Below, piece by piece: positions 10,658-20,532 of a DNA stretch of 64,000 nt (the first letter of the stretch is position 1; each line of letters starts with the position of its first letter). The stretch is from Chitiniphilus shinanonensis DSM 23277. Lineage in GTDB: Bacteria > Pseudomonadota > Gammaproteobacteria > Burkholderiales > Chitinibacteraceae. The stretch is taken from NCBI RefSeq assembly GCF_000374805.1, contig NZ_KB895342.1, positions 62,001 through 126,000 on the forward strand. The letters are read 5' to 3'. Below the pieces are notes generated by a model that saw only the letters and a list, made by a program, of their open reading frames with translations, had not been told where the DNA came from and ran no database searches. The translations under genes and the position numbers were made by a program.

Positions 10658-11113
10658 TCAATGCAGGGTGGCGTTCTCGCGGCCGAACAGGATGTCTTCG
10701 ATCAGCAACGCGGCATGTTCGTGCCGCTTGTGCCAGATGGCGAGCAGCACCAGCCGTTGCAGACGCTCCAGCCCGGTGCCCACCGGCGCGGCCTCGCGCA
10801 CCCGGTCCAGCACCAGTTCGCATTCGGCGGCGTCGAGCGCGTCGGCCTGGGTCAGTCCGTACCAGTAGCCCAGCGCATCCGGGCTCAGCAGGTCGGCTTC
10901 GTCCGGGTGCAGCTGCCGTGCCAGGTAGCGGCCCGCCAGCGCGGCATAGGGCTCCAGATCCACTTTGCCCAGGTCGTCCAGCCACGCCAGCGCCTCGCCG
11001 ATCTCGTCGTCCTCGAAGCCCGCATCGGCCAGCTCGCTGGCGAGCTTGGGCACGTCCGGCATGCCGTCCGCGTGGTAGAACACCTGAAACAGATAGGCCA
11101 ATACATCCAGCAT
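10658..11113 (-). CDS. smg: Smg family protein (DUF494)
   Basis: This 151-residue acidic protein begins MLDVLAYLFQVF and ends shortly after LLIEDILFGRE, which matches the Smg/DUF494 family found between dprA and topA in many beta- and gammaproteobacteria. The biochemical role is not established. The start is ATG 11113; the frame stays open upstream but the added residues are not family-like. A terminator-like hairpin separates it from dprA, so part of its transcription may arise from a promoter within the 113-base gap. Confidence 0.88.
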   Translation of the reverse strand: MLDVLAYLFQVFYHADGMPDVPKLASELADAGFEDDEIGEALAWLDDLGKVDLEPYAALAGRYLARQLHPDEADLLSPDALGYWYGLTQADALDAAECELVLDRVREAAPVGTGLERLQRLVLLAIWHKRHEHAALLIEDILFGRENATLH

Positions 11114-11131
11114 GGGTTTACGCAATCCTGC

Positions 11132-11160
11132 CAAAACAAAGACCATCCCGCAGGATGGTC
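11132..11160 (-). terminator. Hairpin with T-rich tail between dprA and smg
   Basis: On the minus strand, the 8-bp perfect stem GACCATCC/GGATGGTC (arms 11153-11160 and 11141-11148, loop of 4) is followed by TTTGTTTTGG. It lies downstream of dprA and about 20 bases before the smg start. It would end or attenuate transcription coming from dprA. Confidence 0.65.
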
Positions 11161-11226
11161 GGCATCCGTGAGCATCGTGTCGCACCGCGCCGCCACGCGG
11201 CGTGGCGAGCACCTCGCCGGCCATTT

Positions 11227-12339
11227 TCAACCGGCGGCCCGCAGCCGCTGATAGCGACCGCCGGGCAGGGTGCACAGCGCCCCGTTCAATTCCAAACCCA
11301 GCAGAATTGCGCAGAGCCGGTCGGCCGTCAAGTTGCTTCGTTGCAACAGGGTGTCGAAATCCACCGGGTCGAAGCCCAGCGCGGCCAGGACTTTCCGCTC
11401 GTCGGCGTCCGGCGCGGACGGCGTCGGCAAGACCAGGCCGGGCAACACCGGCGCCGACGCATCCCACCCCAGTTCGTTCAGGATGTCGTCGGCCGACTCC
11501 ACCAGCTTGGCGCCATCCTTGATCAGGCGATGACAACCGCGCGCCACCGGCGAATGGATGGAGCCGGGAATCGCGAACACTTCGCGCCCCAGGTCGGCGG
11601 CCTGCCGCGCGGTGATCAGCGAACCGCTGCCCAGCGCCGCCTCCACCACCAGCGTGCCTTTGGCCAGCGCGGCAATCAGCCGGTTGCGTCGCGGAAAATG
11701 CTCGGATCGCGGCTGGGTGCCGAGCGTGAACTCCGACACGATCAGCCCTTCCTCGGCGATGCGATGCGCCAGCTGGCGGTTGCTGGCCGGATACACCCGG
11801 TCCAGCCCGGTGCCGACGATGGCGACGGTACCGCCGCGCCCCGTCAGGCCGCCGCGATGCGCCGCCGCGTCGATGCCCGACGCCAGACCGCTGACGATGC
11901 GCAGCCCCGCCGCGCTCATGGCCTGCGAGAATGCCTCGGCGTTCTCGATGCCCTGTGGCGTGGCGTTACGGCTGCCGACCACGCCCAGCGCGTCGCCGGC
12001 CAGCAGCTCGACCCGCCCTTTCAGGAACAGCACCGGCGCCGCATCCGGCAGATCGAGCCAGCGCCGCGGGTAATGGTCGTCCGCCAGGGTGAGAAGGTGG
12101 TTGCCCGGCTGGGCCAGCCAGGCGAGGTGCTCGTCGACGGCGGCCTCGTACACGCCATCGCGCGCGGCCAGCCAGGGATCGAGCAGATCGTCGGGAAGAA
12201 CGGGCGAAAGCTGCGCCCTGGAAGCGAACAGCGCGGCTTCGGGGTTGCCGAAGCCGCGCAGCAAGGCCAACTGCCGACGGGGGCCGACGCCTGGCACCAG
12301 CGTGAAACGCAGCCAGGCGCGTACATCGGCCTCGGTCAT
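11227..12339 (-). CDS. dprA: DNA-processing protein DprA
   Basis: DprA binds incoming single-stranded DNA during natural transformation and loads RecA on it. The 370-residue protein has an N-terminal SAM-like region (residues 1-70), the Rossmann core with VGSRNATPQG and IVSGLASGIDAAAH, the strongly conserved GSGSLITARQAADLGREVFA, and a C-terminal winged-helix segment (about 310-365). Its start overlaps the stop of the upstream LysM gene by four bases, so the pair is translationally coupled. Its presence suggests that the organism can be naturally transformed, but DprA also occurs in species not known to be competent. Confidence 0.95.
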   Translation of the reverse strand: MTEADVRAWLRFTLVPGVGPRRQLALLRGFGNPEAALFASRAQLSPVLPDDLLDPWLAARDGVYEAAVDEHLAWLAQPGNHLLTLADDHYPRRWLDLPDAAPVLFLKGRVELLAGDALGVVGSRNATPQGIENAEAFSQAMSAAGLRIVSGLASGIDAAAHRGGLTGRGGTVAIVGTGLDRVYPASNRQLAHRIAEEGLIVSEFTLGTQPRSEHFPRRNRLIAALAKGTLVVEAALGSGSLITARQAADLGREVFAIPGSIHSPVARGCHRLIKDGAKLVESADDILNELGWDASAPVLPGLVLPTPSAPDADERKVLAALGFDPVDFDTLLQRSNLTADRLCAILLGLELNGALCTLPGGRYQRLRAAG

Positions 12340-13409
12340 TCGGGCGACTTCACCTCGTCGCCGATGTTGACCGGCGTGGCGCTGTTGAGCACCAGGCCAT
12401 ACGACACGGTGGGGAAGACGCGGTAGACGAAGACGTTGCCGGTCTTTTCCGGCGGCGTGAAGCGATCCGGCTCGTCCTTGCTTTCCTTCTTGATCAGACG
12501 CGGCTTCTTGAACGCTTCCAGCACACTGCCGATATCCAGGCCGTCGTTGCTGCCGCGATTGATCACGATGGTGGTGTAGGGGCCGGCCTCGGCAACGCCG
12601 CCGTAGGTGGCCGCCACACGACCTTGCACCAACTGCTGCGGCGCATGCGGCGCGTAGTTCATGAACGGCATTTCCTCGGCGCGGATCAGCCGGCTGCCGA
12701 CGGCGACCTCTTCGCGATTGGCGATGATGTGCAGCGTGGATACGTCGCCCGGCACGTCGAGCGCCGCGTCGCCCAGGTAATCCACCTCGACGCCCAGCAC
12801 GCGCTTGCGCTCGGGATCGTCCGGATCGATCAGCGGGCGGCCCGGACGGAACACATGCCAGGTGCTGCCCGCTTCACCGGAAAGCCCGACGGCGTAGACG
12901 CGGTCGCCGGCGCTGAAATAGACGCGGTCGTCCGGGCCGGCGGCGATGCGCGGAGCATTGGTCAGGCCCCCTTCGTCGACCACCAGCGGGCGGTTGAGGA
13001 ACGGCTTGATCGCGTTGAACGGAATGCTGGGCGCGGCGTCGCCGACCAGTTCCTCGAGCCGCACGCGCGGCCCCATCTTGACCACGCCGCTGGAACGACC
13101 GGTGTTCTTGCTGTCACGCAGCAGGCGCAGGCGGGGCTCGGCGCCGGAGCGGTCGAGCACGATCACATCGCCCGGGTAGATCCAGTGCGGATTCTTGATT
13201 TCCTGCTTGTTGAGCGCCCAGATCTCGGGCCAGCGCCAAGGCTTCTTGAGGAATTTGCCGGAGATGTCCCACAACGTATCCCCCTTGACGACCACGTAGC
13301 GATCCGGCGCGTTGTCCTGTAGCGCCAGCGTGTCGGCGTACACGGAACCGACGCCGCCGCTGATCAACAAAAGAAGGGATATAATCGTTTTTCGCATGGC
13401 GACGCTCAT
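12336..13409 (-). CDS. Secreted LysM-domain protein
   Basis: This 357-residue protein has a signal peptide (MRKTIISLLLLISGGVGSVYA, cleavage near VYA-DT) and one LysM peptidoglycan-binding domain just after it (YVVVKGDTLWDISGKFLKKP through PGDVIVLD). The rest, about 230 residues, is a beta-rich region without a recognised catalytic motif. LysM proteins in front of dprA are a standing feature of betaproteobacteria. Two nearby starts are possible, ATG 13409 (MSVAMRKT) and ATG 13397 (MRKT); neither has a clear ribosome binding site. A role in wall binding or remodelling is inferred from LysM only. Confidence 0.88.
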   Translation of the reverse strand: MSVAMRKTIISLLLLISGGVGSVYADTLALQDNAPDRYVVVKGDTLWDISGKFLKKPWRWPEIWALNKQEIKNPHWIYPGDVIVLDRSGAEPRLRLLRDSKNTGRSSGVVKMGPRVRLEELVGDAAPSIPFNAIKPFLNRPLVVDEGGLTNAPRIAAGPDDRVYFSAGDRVYAVGLSGEAGSTWHVFRPGRPLIDPDDPERKRVLGVEVDYLGDAALDVPGDVSTLHIIANREEVAVGSRLIRAEEMPFMNYAPHAPQQLVQGRVAATYGGVAEAGPYTTIVINRGSNDGLDIGSVLEAFKKPRLIKKESKDEPDRFTPPEKTGNVFVYRVFPTVSYGLVLNSATPVNIGDEVKSPE

Positions 13410-13495
13410 GATTATTGTTGCCGGCTCGGCCGGTGGGCGGGGCTCGCACGCGGACATGGGCTGAAAGCCGCGACTGCGCTACGTTGCGAGCCGAT

Positions 13496-13515
13496 GCGGT
13501 ATCCCTGAATACCGC
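13496..13515. repeat. Inverted repeat between LysM gene and def
   Basis: GCGGTAT (13496-13502) and ATACCGC (13509-13515) form a perfect 7-bp dyad with a 6-base spacer in the middle of the 147-base divergent region. It could be an operator or a small cruciform. No T-run follows on either strand. TATAAT occurs on the plus strand at 13380-13385, inside the LysM gene start, but without a matching -35. Confidence 0.4.
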
Positions 13516-13556
13516 TTACTGATTCTGCATACATTCTTTTTTCGCCGCAACCTAAC

Positions 13557-14060
13557 ATGGCCTTACTCAATATCCTCCAATATCCCGACGAACGCCTGCA
13601 TATCGTCGCCAAGCCGGTCACCGATTTCGATGACGCCTTGCAAAAGCTGGTCGACGACATGGCCGAGACGATGTACGAGGCGCCGGGCATCGGCCTGGCG
13701 GCGACGCAGGTCAACGAGCATCGCCGCCTGATCGTGATCGACATTTCCGAGACACGCGACCAGTTGCTGGTGCTGATCAACCCGGAAATCGTCGAGGAGG
13801 ACGGCCACACCACCTACGAGGAAGGCTGTCTGTCCGTACCCGGCATCTACGAGGAAGTGGAGCGCGCCGACCACATCAAGGTGCGCGCGCTCGACCGCCA
13901 CGGCAAGCCGTTCGAGATCGACACCGGCGGCCTGCTCGCCATCTGCATCCAGCACGAGATCGACCACCTGGACGGCAAGGTCTTCGTCGAGAAACTGTCG
14001 CGACTCAAGCTCAATCGCATCGTGCAGAAGCTGAAAAAGAACCAGAAAAAGACGATGTGA
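13557..14060 (+). CDS. def: Peptide deformylase
   Basis: Def removes the formyl group from the N-terminal methionine of new proteins. The 167-residue product has all three metal-site motifs: GIGLAATQV (near 45), EGCLSVP (near 90, Cys metal ligand) and HEIDHLDG (near 134, two His ligands and the catalytic Glu). The tail is lysine-rich. It heads the def-fmt-rsmB order found across beta- and gammaproteobacteria and diverges from the LysM-dprA-smg-topA operon. Confidence 0.97.
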   Translation: MALLNILQYPDERLHIVAKPVTDFDDALQKLVDDMAETMYEAPGIGLAATQVNEHRRLIVIDISETRDQLLVLINPEIVEEDGHTTYEEGCLSVPGIYEEVERADHIKVRALDRHGKPFEIDTGGLLAICIQHEIDHLDGKVFVEKLSRLKLNRIVQKLKKNQKKTM

Positions 14061-14065
14061 TCCCC

Positions 14066-14089
14066 ACGGCCGGCGCCCACGCCGGCCGT
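14066..14089 (+). terminator. GC-rich hairpin between def and fmt
   Basis: A perfect 10-bp stem, ACGGCCGGCG with CGCCGGCCGT and a CCCA loop, starts 5 bases after the def stop. The tail is only TCTCCTTCC, so it is a weak terminator at best. It more likely stabilises the def mRNA end or attenuates fmt. Confidence 0.45.
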
Positions 14090-14118
14090 TCTCCTTCCAC
14101 TTTCCGCCAAGCCCCGCC

Positions 14119-15045
14119 ATGAAACTGATCTTCGCAGGCACGCCCGACTTCGCCGCCAGCGCGCTGGCCGCATTGATCCGCGCCGGGCACGACATCGCCC
14201 TGGTGCTCACCCAGCCCGACCGCCCCGCCGGCCGCGGCATGAAGCTGACCCCGTCGCCGGTGAAGGTCCTGGCGGAACAGCAGGGCCTGCCCGTATACCA
14301 GCCGGAAAGACTGCGCACGCCCGAGCAGCAGGCGCCGCTGGCCGCGATCGGGGCCGACCTGATGGTCGTCGCCGCCTACGGCCTGATCCTGCCGCAGGCG
14401 GTGCTCGACCTGCCCAGGCTGGGCTGCCTGAACATCCATGCGTCGCTGCTGCCGCGCTGGCGCGGCGCCGCGCCGATCCAGCGCGCCATCCTGGCGGGCG
14501 ACGCCGAAACCGGCATCACCATCATGCAGATGGACGCCGGCCTCGACACCGGCGACATGCTGTCCACCCATGTCACGCCGATCGACCTCGACGATACCGC
14601 CCTCACCCTGCACGACAAGCTGGCCTCGCAAGGGGCCCAGGCCATCGTCTCGGCGCTGGAACACCTGCCGGCGCTCCAGGCCGGCCGCACCCGCCAGCCC
14701 GAGGACGGCGTGACCTACGCCGACAAGCTGAAGAAGGAAGAAGCCTGGATCGACTGGCACGACAGCGCAGAGGCGCTGGACCGCAAGATCCGCGCCTTCA
14801 ACCCCTTCCCTTCGGCGCAGACCACGCTCGGCGGCGAGCCGCTCAAGATCTGGCGCGCCGAACCGGCGGCCGCTACAGGCGCCCCCGGCGAGGTGCTCGC
14901 CGCCACCCGCGACGGCGTGATCGTGGCCTGCGGCACTGGCGCGCTGCGGCTGCTCGAACTACAACGCGCGGGAGCCCGCCGCATGGACGCCGCCGCCTTC
15001 GTCGCCGGCACCCAGATCGCCATCGGCGAGCGGCTCGGCGCGTAG
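14119..15045 (+). CDS. fmt: Methionyl-tRNA formyltransferase
   Basis: Fmt formylates initiator Met-tRNA with 10-formyl-tetrahydrofolate. The 308-residue protein opens with MKLIFAGTPDFAASAL and has the catalytic signature NIHASLLPRWRGAAPIQRAI (near residue 108; catalytic Asn and His) followed by GDAETGITIMQMDAGLDTGD. The C-terminal OB-like domain (about 205-305) binds the tRNA. The length and start are standard. It is probably co-transcribed with def and rsmB. Confidence 0.97.
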   Translation: MKLIFAGTPDFAASALAALIRAGHDIALVLTQPDRPAGRGMKLTPSPVKVLAEQQGLPVYQPERLRTPEQQAPLAAIGADLMVVAAYGLILPQAVLDLPRLGCLNIHASLLPRWRGAAPIQRAILAGDAETGITIMQMDAGLDTGDMLSTHVTPIDLDDTALTLHDKLASQGAQAIVSALEHLPALQAGRTRQPEDGVTYADKLKKEEAWIDWHDSAEALDRKIRAFNPFPSAQTTLGGEPLKIWRAEPAAATGAPGEVLAATRDGVIVACGTGALRLLELQRAGARRMDAAAFVAGTQIAIGERLGA

Positions 15046-15126
15046 CCTTCCACCGCGCGTCCTGCGCCTTGCCGCACACCGGCACTGCCCCGAACGCTGT
15101 CGCAAAAGGATTTTGAACAGGTTCTC

Positions 15127-16404
15127 ATGTTCGCTACCCAGAAACTTGCCAGCCAGGCGCTGGCCGATGTCTTTGCCGGTCACACCCTGACCGACGCTCT
15201 CGCCAAGGTCTGGCAGGAAGCACCCGACCTGCGCCCGCAGCAGCGCGGCGCGATCCAGGATCTGAGCTACGGTTCGCTGCGCCATCTCGGGCTGCTCGAA
15301 GGCGTGCTCAAGCAACTGCTGCACAAGCCAGTGCACGAGGACGGCCTGCGCGCGCTGCTGCTGGTGGCGCTGTACCAGTTGCACTTCACCCGCGCCGCGC
15401 CCTACAGCGTGGTCGACCACGCGGTGAAGGTGTCCACCCACCTGGGCAGCGGCCAGGGCAAGGGGCTGGTCAACGCCATCCTGCGCAATTTCCTGCGCCA
15501 GCGCGACACGCTGGTGGCCGGCGCGCGCGAAACACCGCGCGGCCGCTGGTCGCACCCGGACTGGTGGGTCGCCCAAGTGCGCGACGCCTACCCGGCGCAA
15601 TGGGAACACGTGCTCGCCAGCGCCAACCTGCATCCGCCGTTGACCCTGCGCGTCAATCGCCGCCGCGGCGACGTCGCCGGCTATCTGGCGCGGCTGGAAC
15701 ACGAAGGCATCGAGGCCCGCGCGCTGGACGATACGGCGATCCGCGTCGCACACCCGGTCGGCGTCGATCGCCTGCCGGGCTTCTTCGACGGCGACGTGTC
15801 GGTGCAGGATTGGGGCGCCCAGCATGCCGCGCGCCTGCTCGACGTGGCCGACGGCATGCGCGTGCTCGACGCCTGCGCCGCACCCGGCGGCAAGACCGGG
15901 CATCTGCTGGAACTGGCCGGCGTGGATCTGACCGCGGTGGATGCCGATCCGGCGCGGCTGCGGCGCGTCGCCGACAACCTGCAACGGCTGCACCTGGACG
16001 CCACGCTGGTGGCCGGCGACGCCGCCACGCCCGAAAGCTGGTGGGACGGCACCCCGTTCGACCGCGTGCTGGCCGACGTGCCGTGTTCCGCCACCGGCGT
16101 CGCGCGGCGCCATCCCGACATCAAGTGGCTGCGCCGCGCCGAGGATTTCGCCGGCTTCGCCGCGCAGCAGGCCGCCATGCTGGACGCGCTCTGGCGGCTC
16201 GTGGCGCCGGGAGGCAAACTCCTCTATGCTACGTGCTCGATATTTCCGGCGGAGAACGCGCGGCAGGCACAGGCGTTCTCCCTCCGGCATGCGGACGCGC
16301 AGCCTCTGCCCCTCGGGCCCGCCTTGCCGGAAGACGGTCAGCTATTGCCCACGCCCGAGCACGATGGTTTCTTCTACGCACTTTTCCGGAAAACCGCAGC
16401 CTGA
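15127..16404 (+). CDS. rsmB: 16S rRNA m5C967 methyltransferase RsmB
   Basis: RsmB methylates C967 of 16S rRNA using SAM. The 425-residue protein has an N-terminal NusB-like RNA-binding domain (about 1-140) and a C-terminal methyltransferase domain with the SAM loop DACAAPGGKT (near 246). Both catalytic cysteines are visible, in DVPCSATGVARRHPDIKW and in YATCSIFP. It follows fmt after 81 bases. The frame of the next gene begins close to its end. Confidence 0.95.
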   Translation: MFATQKLASQALADVFAGHTLTDALAKVWQEAPDLRPQQRGAIQDLSYGSLRHLGLLEGVLKQLLHKPVHEDGLRALLLVALYQLHFTRAAPYSVVDHAVKVSTHLGSGQGKGLVNAILRNFLRQRDTLVAGARETPRGRWSHPDWWVAQVRDAYPAQWEHVLASANLHPPLTLRVNRRRGDVAGYLARLEHEGIEARALDDTAIRVAHPVGVDRLPGFFDGDVSVQDWGAQHAARLLDVADGMRVLDACAAPGGKTGHLLELAGVDLTAVDADPARLRRVADNLQRLHLDATLVAGDAATPESWWDGTPFDRVLADVPCSATGVARRHPDIKWLRRAEDFAGFAAQQAAMLDALWRLVAPGGKLLYATCSIFPAENARQAQAFSLRHADAQPLPLGPALPEDGQLLPTPEHDGFFYALFRKTAA

Positions 16405-16450
16405 TCGCCCCGTCGGCGGGGCGGCCGGCCGGCTCGCCGCCCTGCTGGGC

Positions 16451-17086
16451 ATGCTGGCGCGCCGGCTCGGCGCCGGACAAAGCAGCACCCGGGCCCGTCT
16501 CGGCCTCGTCACCCTGGTTCTGGGCTGCCTGCTGTGCCTGCCGGCCTGGACCCAGGAACCCGGCATCCGCAACCGCGAAGCCAATTTCGATTACGTGGGC
16601 GATCACGTCGAGCTCGGCGTGCGCTTCGACGTGACGCTCAAGCAGGGCCTGGAAGACGCGCTGGCCGACGGCTTCAGCCTGCCCTTCAGCTACGAATTCC
16701 AGTTGACCCGGCCGCGCCTGCAGGCGTGGTGGGGCAACCTGTCGTCCTGGTTCGAGCCCACCGCCCGGCTCAACTACCGCTTGTCCTACCACAACCTGTC
16801 GCGCCAGTACCGGCTGCACCTGGGCAGCTTCTACCGCAGCTTCTCCACGCTGTCCGAAGCGCTGACCGCGCTGGGCGTGGTGCGTGGCTGGGAAGTGCTC
16901 AAGGGAACCGATCTCGCCCGCGACAAAAGCCCCATGGCCGGCCGGGTGCGGCTGCTGCTGGATGTGTCGCAACTGCCCAAGCCGCTGCAACTGTCGGCGC
17001 TCGGCAAGGACGACTGGGAGTTGTCGTCGAGCTGGGTCGAACTCAAGCGCGCCGAGACGCCGCCCGCCGACGGGGATGCCCCATGA
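16451..17086 (+). CDS. DUF4390 family protein upstream of ntrY
   Basis: This 211-residue protein has an N-terminal hydrophobic signal ([17 protein letters not shown]) and a single domain with the [14 protein letters not shown] and [19 protein letters not shown] segments. These match the DUF4390 family, regularly encoded between rsmB and ntrY in betaproteobacteria. The function is unknown; export and the neighbour suggest a periplasmic role connected with the NtrY sensor. The ATG at 16451 gives the best signal peptide; ATG 16364, inside rsmB, would add 29 residues. Its stop overlaps the ntrY start (ATGA). Confidence 0.82.
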   Translation: MLARRLGAGQSSTRARLGLVTLVLGCLLCLPAWTQEPGIRNREANFDYVGDHVELGVRFDVTLKQGLEDALADGFSLPFSYEFQLTRPRLQAWWGNLSSWFEPTARLNYRLSYHNLSRQYRLHLGSFYRSFSTLSEALTALGVVRGWEVLKGTDLARDKSPMAGRVRLLLDVSQLPKPLQLSALGKDDWELSSSWVELKRAETPPADGDAP

Positions 17087-19206
17087 GGCGCGCACTGCTG
17101 ATCCTGGGCTGCCTCGGCACCATCCTGCTGTTCCTGCTGGCGACCTCCGCCGGCAAGACCTCGGCGTTCTCCGAGTACTACAACGAGTTGCTGATCCTCA
17201 ACGGCCTGCTGCTGACCGGGCTGCTGATCCTGGTCGGCGCCCGCCTGTGGGACCTGATCCGCAAGGTGCGCGCCCGGGTGTTCGGCTCGCGCCTCACGCT
17301 GCGCATGGTGCTGATGTTCGCGCTGGTGGCGGTGCTGCCGGGCACGCTGGTGTATACGCTGTCGGTGCAGTTCCTCAACCGCTCGATCGAGAACTGGTTC
17401 GACGTGCGCGTCGACAACGCGCTGGACCGTGGCCTCAACCTGGGCCACAACGCCATCGACTACCAGTTGGGCGATCTGGCGCGCAAGGCGCGCATCGTGG
17501 CGCTGGACGTGCACGACGACAGCGGCAGCAACCTGCTCAGCCGGCTGACCCGGATGCGCGAGCAGTTGGGCGTGCAGGAAATCTCGGTCTTCGACGAAAC
17601 CGGCAACACCATCGCCCACATCGGCAACGAAAACGCCGGCCTGTTCCCCGACCTGCCCGACCGTGCCACGCTGCGTCAGGCGCTGAAAGAACCGGTGCGC
17701 AAGCTGGAGGCCCAATCCGGCACCGAGCTGATGATGCGAGCGGTGGTGCCGATGCCCGGCACCCGCTTCGGCATGCGCGCACGCTTGCTGCAATTGCGCC
17801 AGCCGGTGCCCGAGCAACTGGCCGCCGACGCCGAGCTGGTCGAGCAGGTGCGCAGCGAATACAAGCAGCTGTCGCAGGCCCGCGTCGGCCTCAAGCTGGT
17901 CTACAGCCTGACGCTGACCCTGGCGCTGCTGATGGCGCTGCTGGGCGCGCTGGCGCTGGCGATCTATCTGTCGGACCGGCTGGCCGCGCCGCTGTCGGTG
18001 CTGGCGCGCGCCACCCGCGCCGTGGCCTCGGGCGACTTCTCGCACCAGCAGCCGGTGATCAGCCGCGACGAGCTGGGCATCCTCACCCATTCGTTCAACC
18101 GCATGACGCGGCAGCTGGCCGAGGCGCGCGCCTCGCTGGAACAGCACCAGAGCGAGCAGGCCGCCGCCAATGCGTACCTGCAGGCCATCCTCGGCTCGCT
18201 GTCCGCCGGGGTGTTGTCGTTCGACGAAGCCTGGCGGCTGGCGTCCACCAACCAGAGCGCGCTGCGCATCCTCGGCATCGATCCCACCGCGTTGGGCGAA
18301 GTGCCGCTGGCCGACTGGCCGGAGCGCTATCCGGCGCTGACCGGCTTCTGCACCCGCATCACCGAAGGCTTCCTGTCGCAGGAAGAGCACTGGCAAAGCC
18401 AGGCCGAGATCGCCGAAACGCGTGTGCTCAATATCCGCGGCACCCGGCTGTGGGTGGACGACGTCGAGGCGCGCCGCGGCTTTCTGGTGGTGTTCGACGA
18501 CATCACCGAGCTGATCTCCGCGCAGCGCGACGCGGCGTGGGGCGAAGTGGCGCGGCGGCTGGCGCACGAGATCAAGAATCCGCTCACCCCGATCCAGTTG
18601 TCGGCCGAGCGGCTGGAGCTGAAACTGGCCGACAAGCTGGACGCGCCCAGCGCCGAGCTGCTGTCGCGCAATACCCAGAACATCGTCAAGCAGGTGCAGG
18701 CGCTCAAGCAGATGGTCGATGCGTTCCGCGATTACGCGCGCAAGCCCACCGGTAAGAAGAAGGCGCTGGACCTGCAACAGCTGCTGTCCGATGTGCTGGT
18801 GCTGTACGAGGCGGCGCCGATCTCGCGCATCGACACCGTGCATGCGCCGCTGACGGTGGAGGGCGATGCGACCCATTTACGCCAAGTGATCCACAACCTG
18901 TTGCAGAATGCCCAGGATGCGTTCCAGGGCTGCGAAGGCCGGGACGCCCAACCGCAGATTTGCGTACGGACCGAAAAGGTCGATAAATTGGCGCGCCTTA
19001 CGGTCGAAGACAATGGCTGCGGTTTCCAGGCCGAAATCCTGGCGCGGGCTTTCGAGCCCTACGTGACGACCAAGCAACGGGGAACGGGCTTGGGGCTGGC
19101 CATCGTCAAGAAAATCATCGAAGAGCACCGGGGCCGGATCATCGCCGGCAACCGAGAACAAGGTGGTGCCTACGTAAGAATTGAGCTGCCGCTCATGGAG
19201 GGATGA
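17083..19206 (+). CDS. ntrY: NtrY-type sensor histidine kinase
   Basis: This 707-residue membrane sensor kinase has four hydrophobic segments: two near residues 5-45, one near 80-100 and one near 270-300. A periplasmic sensor region of roughly 170 residues sits between the third and fourth. A HAMP domain ([20 protein letters not shown]), a PAS domain (about 365-470), the dimerisation/phosphoacceptor box [20 protein letters not shown] and an ATPase domain ([28 protein letters not shown]) follow. This is the NtrY layout. The start overlaps the upstream DUF4390 stop. Its partner NtrX begins 3 bases after its stop. Confidence 0.95.
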   Translation: MRRALLILGCLGTILLFLLATSAGKTSAFSEYYNELLILNGLLLTGLLILVGARLWDLIRKVRARVFGSRLTLRMVLMFALVAVLPGTLVYTLSVQFLNRSIENWFDVRVDNALDRGLNLGHNAIDYQLGDLARKARIVALDVHDDSGSNLLSRLTRMREQLGVQEISVFDETGNTIAHIGNENAGLFPDLPDRATLRQALKEPVRKLEAQSGTELMMRAVVPMPGTRFGMRARLLQLRQPVPEQLAADAELVEQVRSEYKQLSQARVGLKLVYSLTLTLALLMALLGALALAIYLSDRLAAPLSVLARATRAVASGDFSHQQPVISRDELGILTHSFNRMTRQLAEARASLEQHQSEQAAANAYLQAILGSLSAGVLSFDEAWRLASTNQSALRILGIDPTALGEVPLADWPERYPALTGFCTRITEGFLSQEEHWQSQAEIAETRVLNIRGTRLWVDDVEARRGFLVVFDDITELISAQRDAAWGEVARRLAHEIKNPLTPIQLSAERLELKLADKLDAPSAELLSRNTQNIVKQVQALKQMVDAFRDYARKPTGKKKALDLQQLLSDVLVLYEAAPISRIDTVHAPLTVEGDATHLRQVIHNLLQNAQDAFQGCEGRDAQPQICVRTEKVDKLARLTVEDNGCGFQAEILARAFEPYVTTKQRGTGLGLAIVKKIIEEHRGRIIAGNREQGGAYVRIELPLMEG

Positions 19207-19209
19207 AGT

Positions 19210-20517
19210 TTGCTTAGTCAGGATATTCTGGTCGTCGACGACGAAATCGGCATTCGCGAGCTGTTGTCTGAAATTCTTCAGGACGAAGGCTACAGCGTGG
19301 TGGTGGCCGAGAACGCGGAAAAGGCGCGGCAGTTGCGGAACCAGGCCCAGCCCCGGTTGGTGCTGCTGGACATCTGGATGCCCGATACCGACGGCGTGAC
19401 GCTGCTCAAGGAATGGGCGCGCAACGGCCAGCTCACCATGCCGGTGGTGATGATGTCGGGGCATGCCACCATCGATACCGCGGTCGAGGCCACTCGCATC
19501 GGCGCGCTCGACTTCCTGGAAAAGCCCATCGGCTTGCAGAAGCTGCTGGCCGCGGTCAAGCGCGCGCTGTCGCAGCCGGTGCACGATCCGCGTGCGCAAC
19601 AAACGCCTACCCTGGCCCGCCTGGGCGAGGCCGAGGCGATCAAGGATCTGGCGTCCGCGCTGGACAGCGCCGCCGCCGCCCAGGGCGCGCCCATCCTGCT
19701 GGTCGGCGCTCCCGGCGTCGGCTTCGAGCTGTGCGCGCGCTACCTCAACCTGTCGGACCGCCCCTTCGTCGCCCCGCTGTCGAACGAGGACTTCGCCGTG
19801 GCGCCGCAGGAGCTGGTGAACAAGGCCGCCGGCGGCACGCTGTTCCTGCGCGACCTCGCCTACCTGGACCGTCGCGCCCAGGCCGGGCTGAAGAGCGTGC
19901 TGGCCAAGCTGGAAAAGCAGAAGGTGCGCATCGTCTCCGCCTCCAGCCGTCCGCTGGACGCGCTGGCCGCCAGCGTCGATCCGGAGTTGCTCAAGGCGCT
20001 GTCGCAACTGATCGTGCCGATCCCGTCGCTGGCCGAGCACCGCGAGGACATCCCGCGCATCGCCGAAGCGCTGCTGGCCGAAGTGGTCGCCGCCAACCGC
20101 CTGGAGCCGCGCCGCTTCAGCGCCCAGGCGCTGCAACTGCTGGCGCGCCAGGACTGGCCGGGCAACCTGGACGAACTGGCCAACGTGGTGAAGAGCCTGG
20201 CGCTCACCTGCCGCGAAGGCGAGATCGACCTGGCGCCGGTGTCGCGCATCCTGTCGCAGTTCTCGCCCACCGGCGCCGTGCCCACCGCGCCGGCACTGCC
20301 TGAGATCGCCGCGCCGACGGCCGTGGACATGGACCTGCCGCTGCGCGAAGCGCGCGACCAGTTCGAGAAGTACTACCTGGAGCGGCAGATCGAGCTGTCC
20401 GGCGGCAACATGAGCCGGGTGGCCGAGCGCATCGGCCTGGAACGCACCCACCTGTACCGCAAGCTGAAGCAGTTGGGGATCAGCATGCCCAAGAAGCACC
20501 GCCCGGCCGAGGACTGA
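19210..20517 (+). CDS. ntrX: NtrX-type response regulator with degenerate AAA+ domain
   Basis: This 435-residue regulator has an intact receiver domain (ILVVDDEIG, phosphoacceptor Asp in VLLDIWMPDTDG near residue 53) and a C-terminal Fis-type helix-turn-helix (GGNMSRVAERIGLERTHLYR). The central domain keeps the outline of a sigma54-activator AAA+ module, but Walker A reads LVGAPGVGFELC without the usual GK, the Walker B region reads GGTLFLRDLAYLD instead of GGTLFLDEI, and no GAFTGA loop is present. It is thus unlikely to hydrolyse ATP or contact sigma54. The start codon is TTG at 19210, with AGGGA upstream at normal distance. A strong terminator follows. Confidence 0.92.
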   Translation: MLSQDILVVDDEIGIRELLSEILQDEGYSVVVAENAEKARQLRNQAQPRLVLLDIWMPDTDGVTLLKEWARNGQLTMPVVMMSGHATIDTAVEATRIGALDFLEKPIGLQKLLAAVKRALSQPVHDPRAQQTPTLARLGEAEAIKDLASALDSAAAAQGAPILLVGAPGVGFELCARYLNLSDRPFVAPLSNEDFAVAPQELVNKAAGGTLFLRDLAYLDRRAQAGLKSVLAKLEKQKVRIVSASSRPLDALAASVDPELLKALSQLIVPIPSLAEHREDIPRIAEALLAEVVAANRLEPRRFSAQALQLLARQDWPGNLDELANVVKSLALTCREGEIDLAPVSRILSQFSPTGAVPTAPALPEIAAPTAVDMDLPLREARDQFEKYYLERQIELSGGNMSRVAERIGLERTHLYRKLKQLGISMPKKHRPAED

Positions 20518-20532
20518 ACCCGGCTGGCGCAA

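Noticed and set aside
13380-13385. Perfect TATAAT on the plus strand upstream of def
   Set aside because: It lies inside the LysM gene 170 bases from def, and no -35 box is found at any normal spacing.
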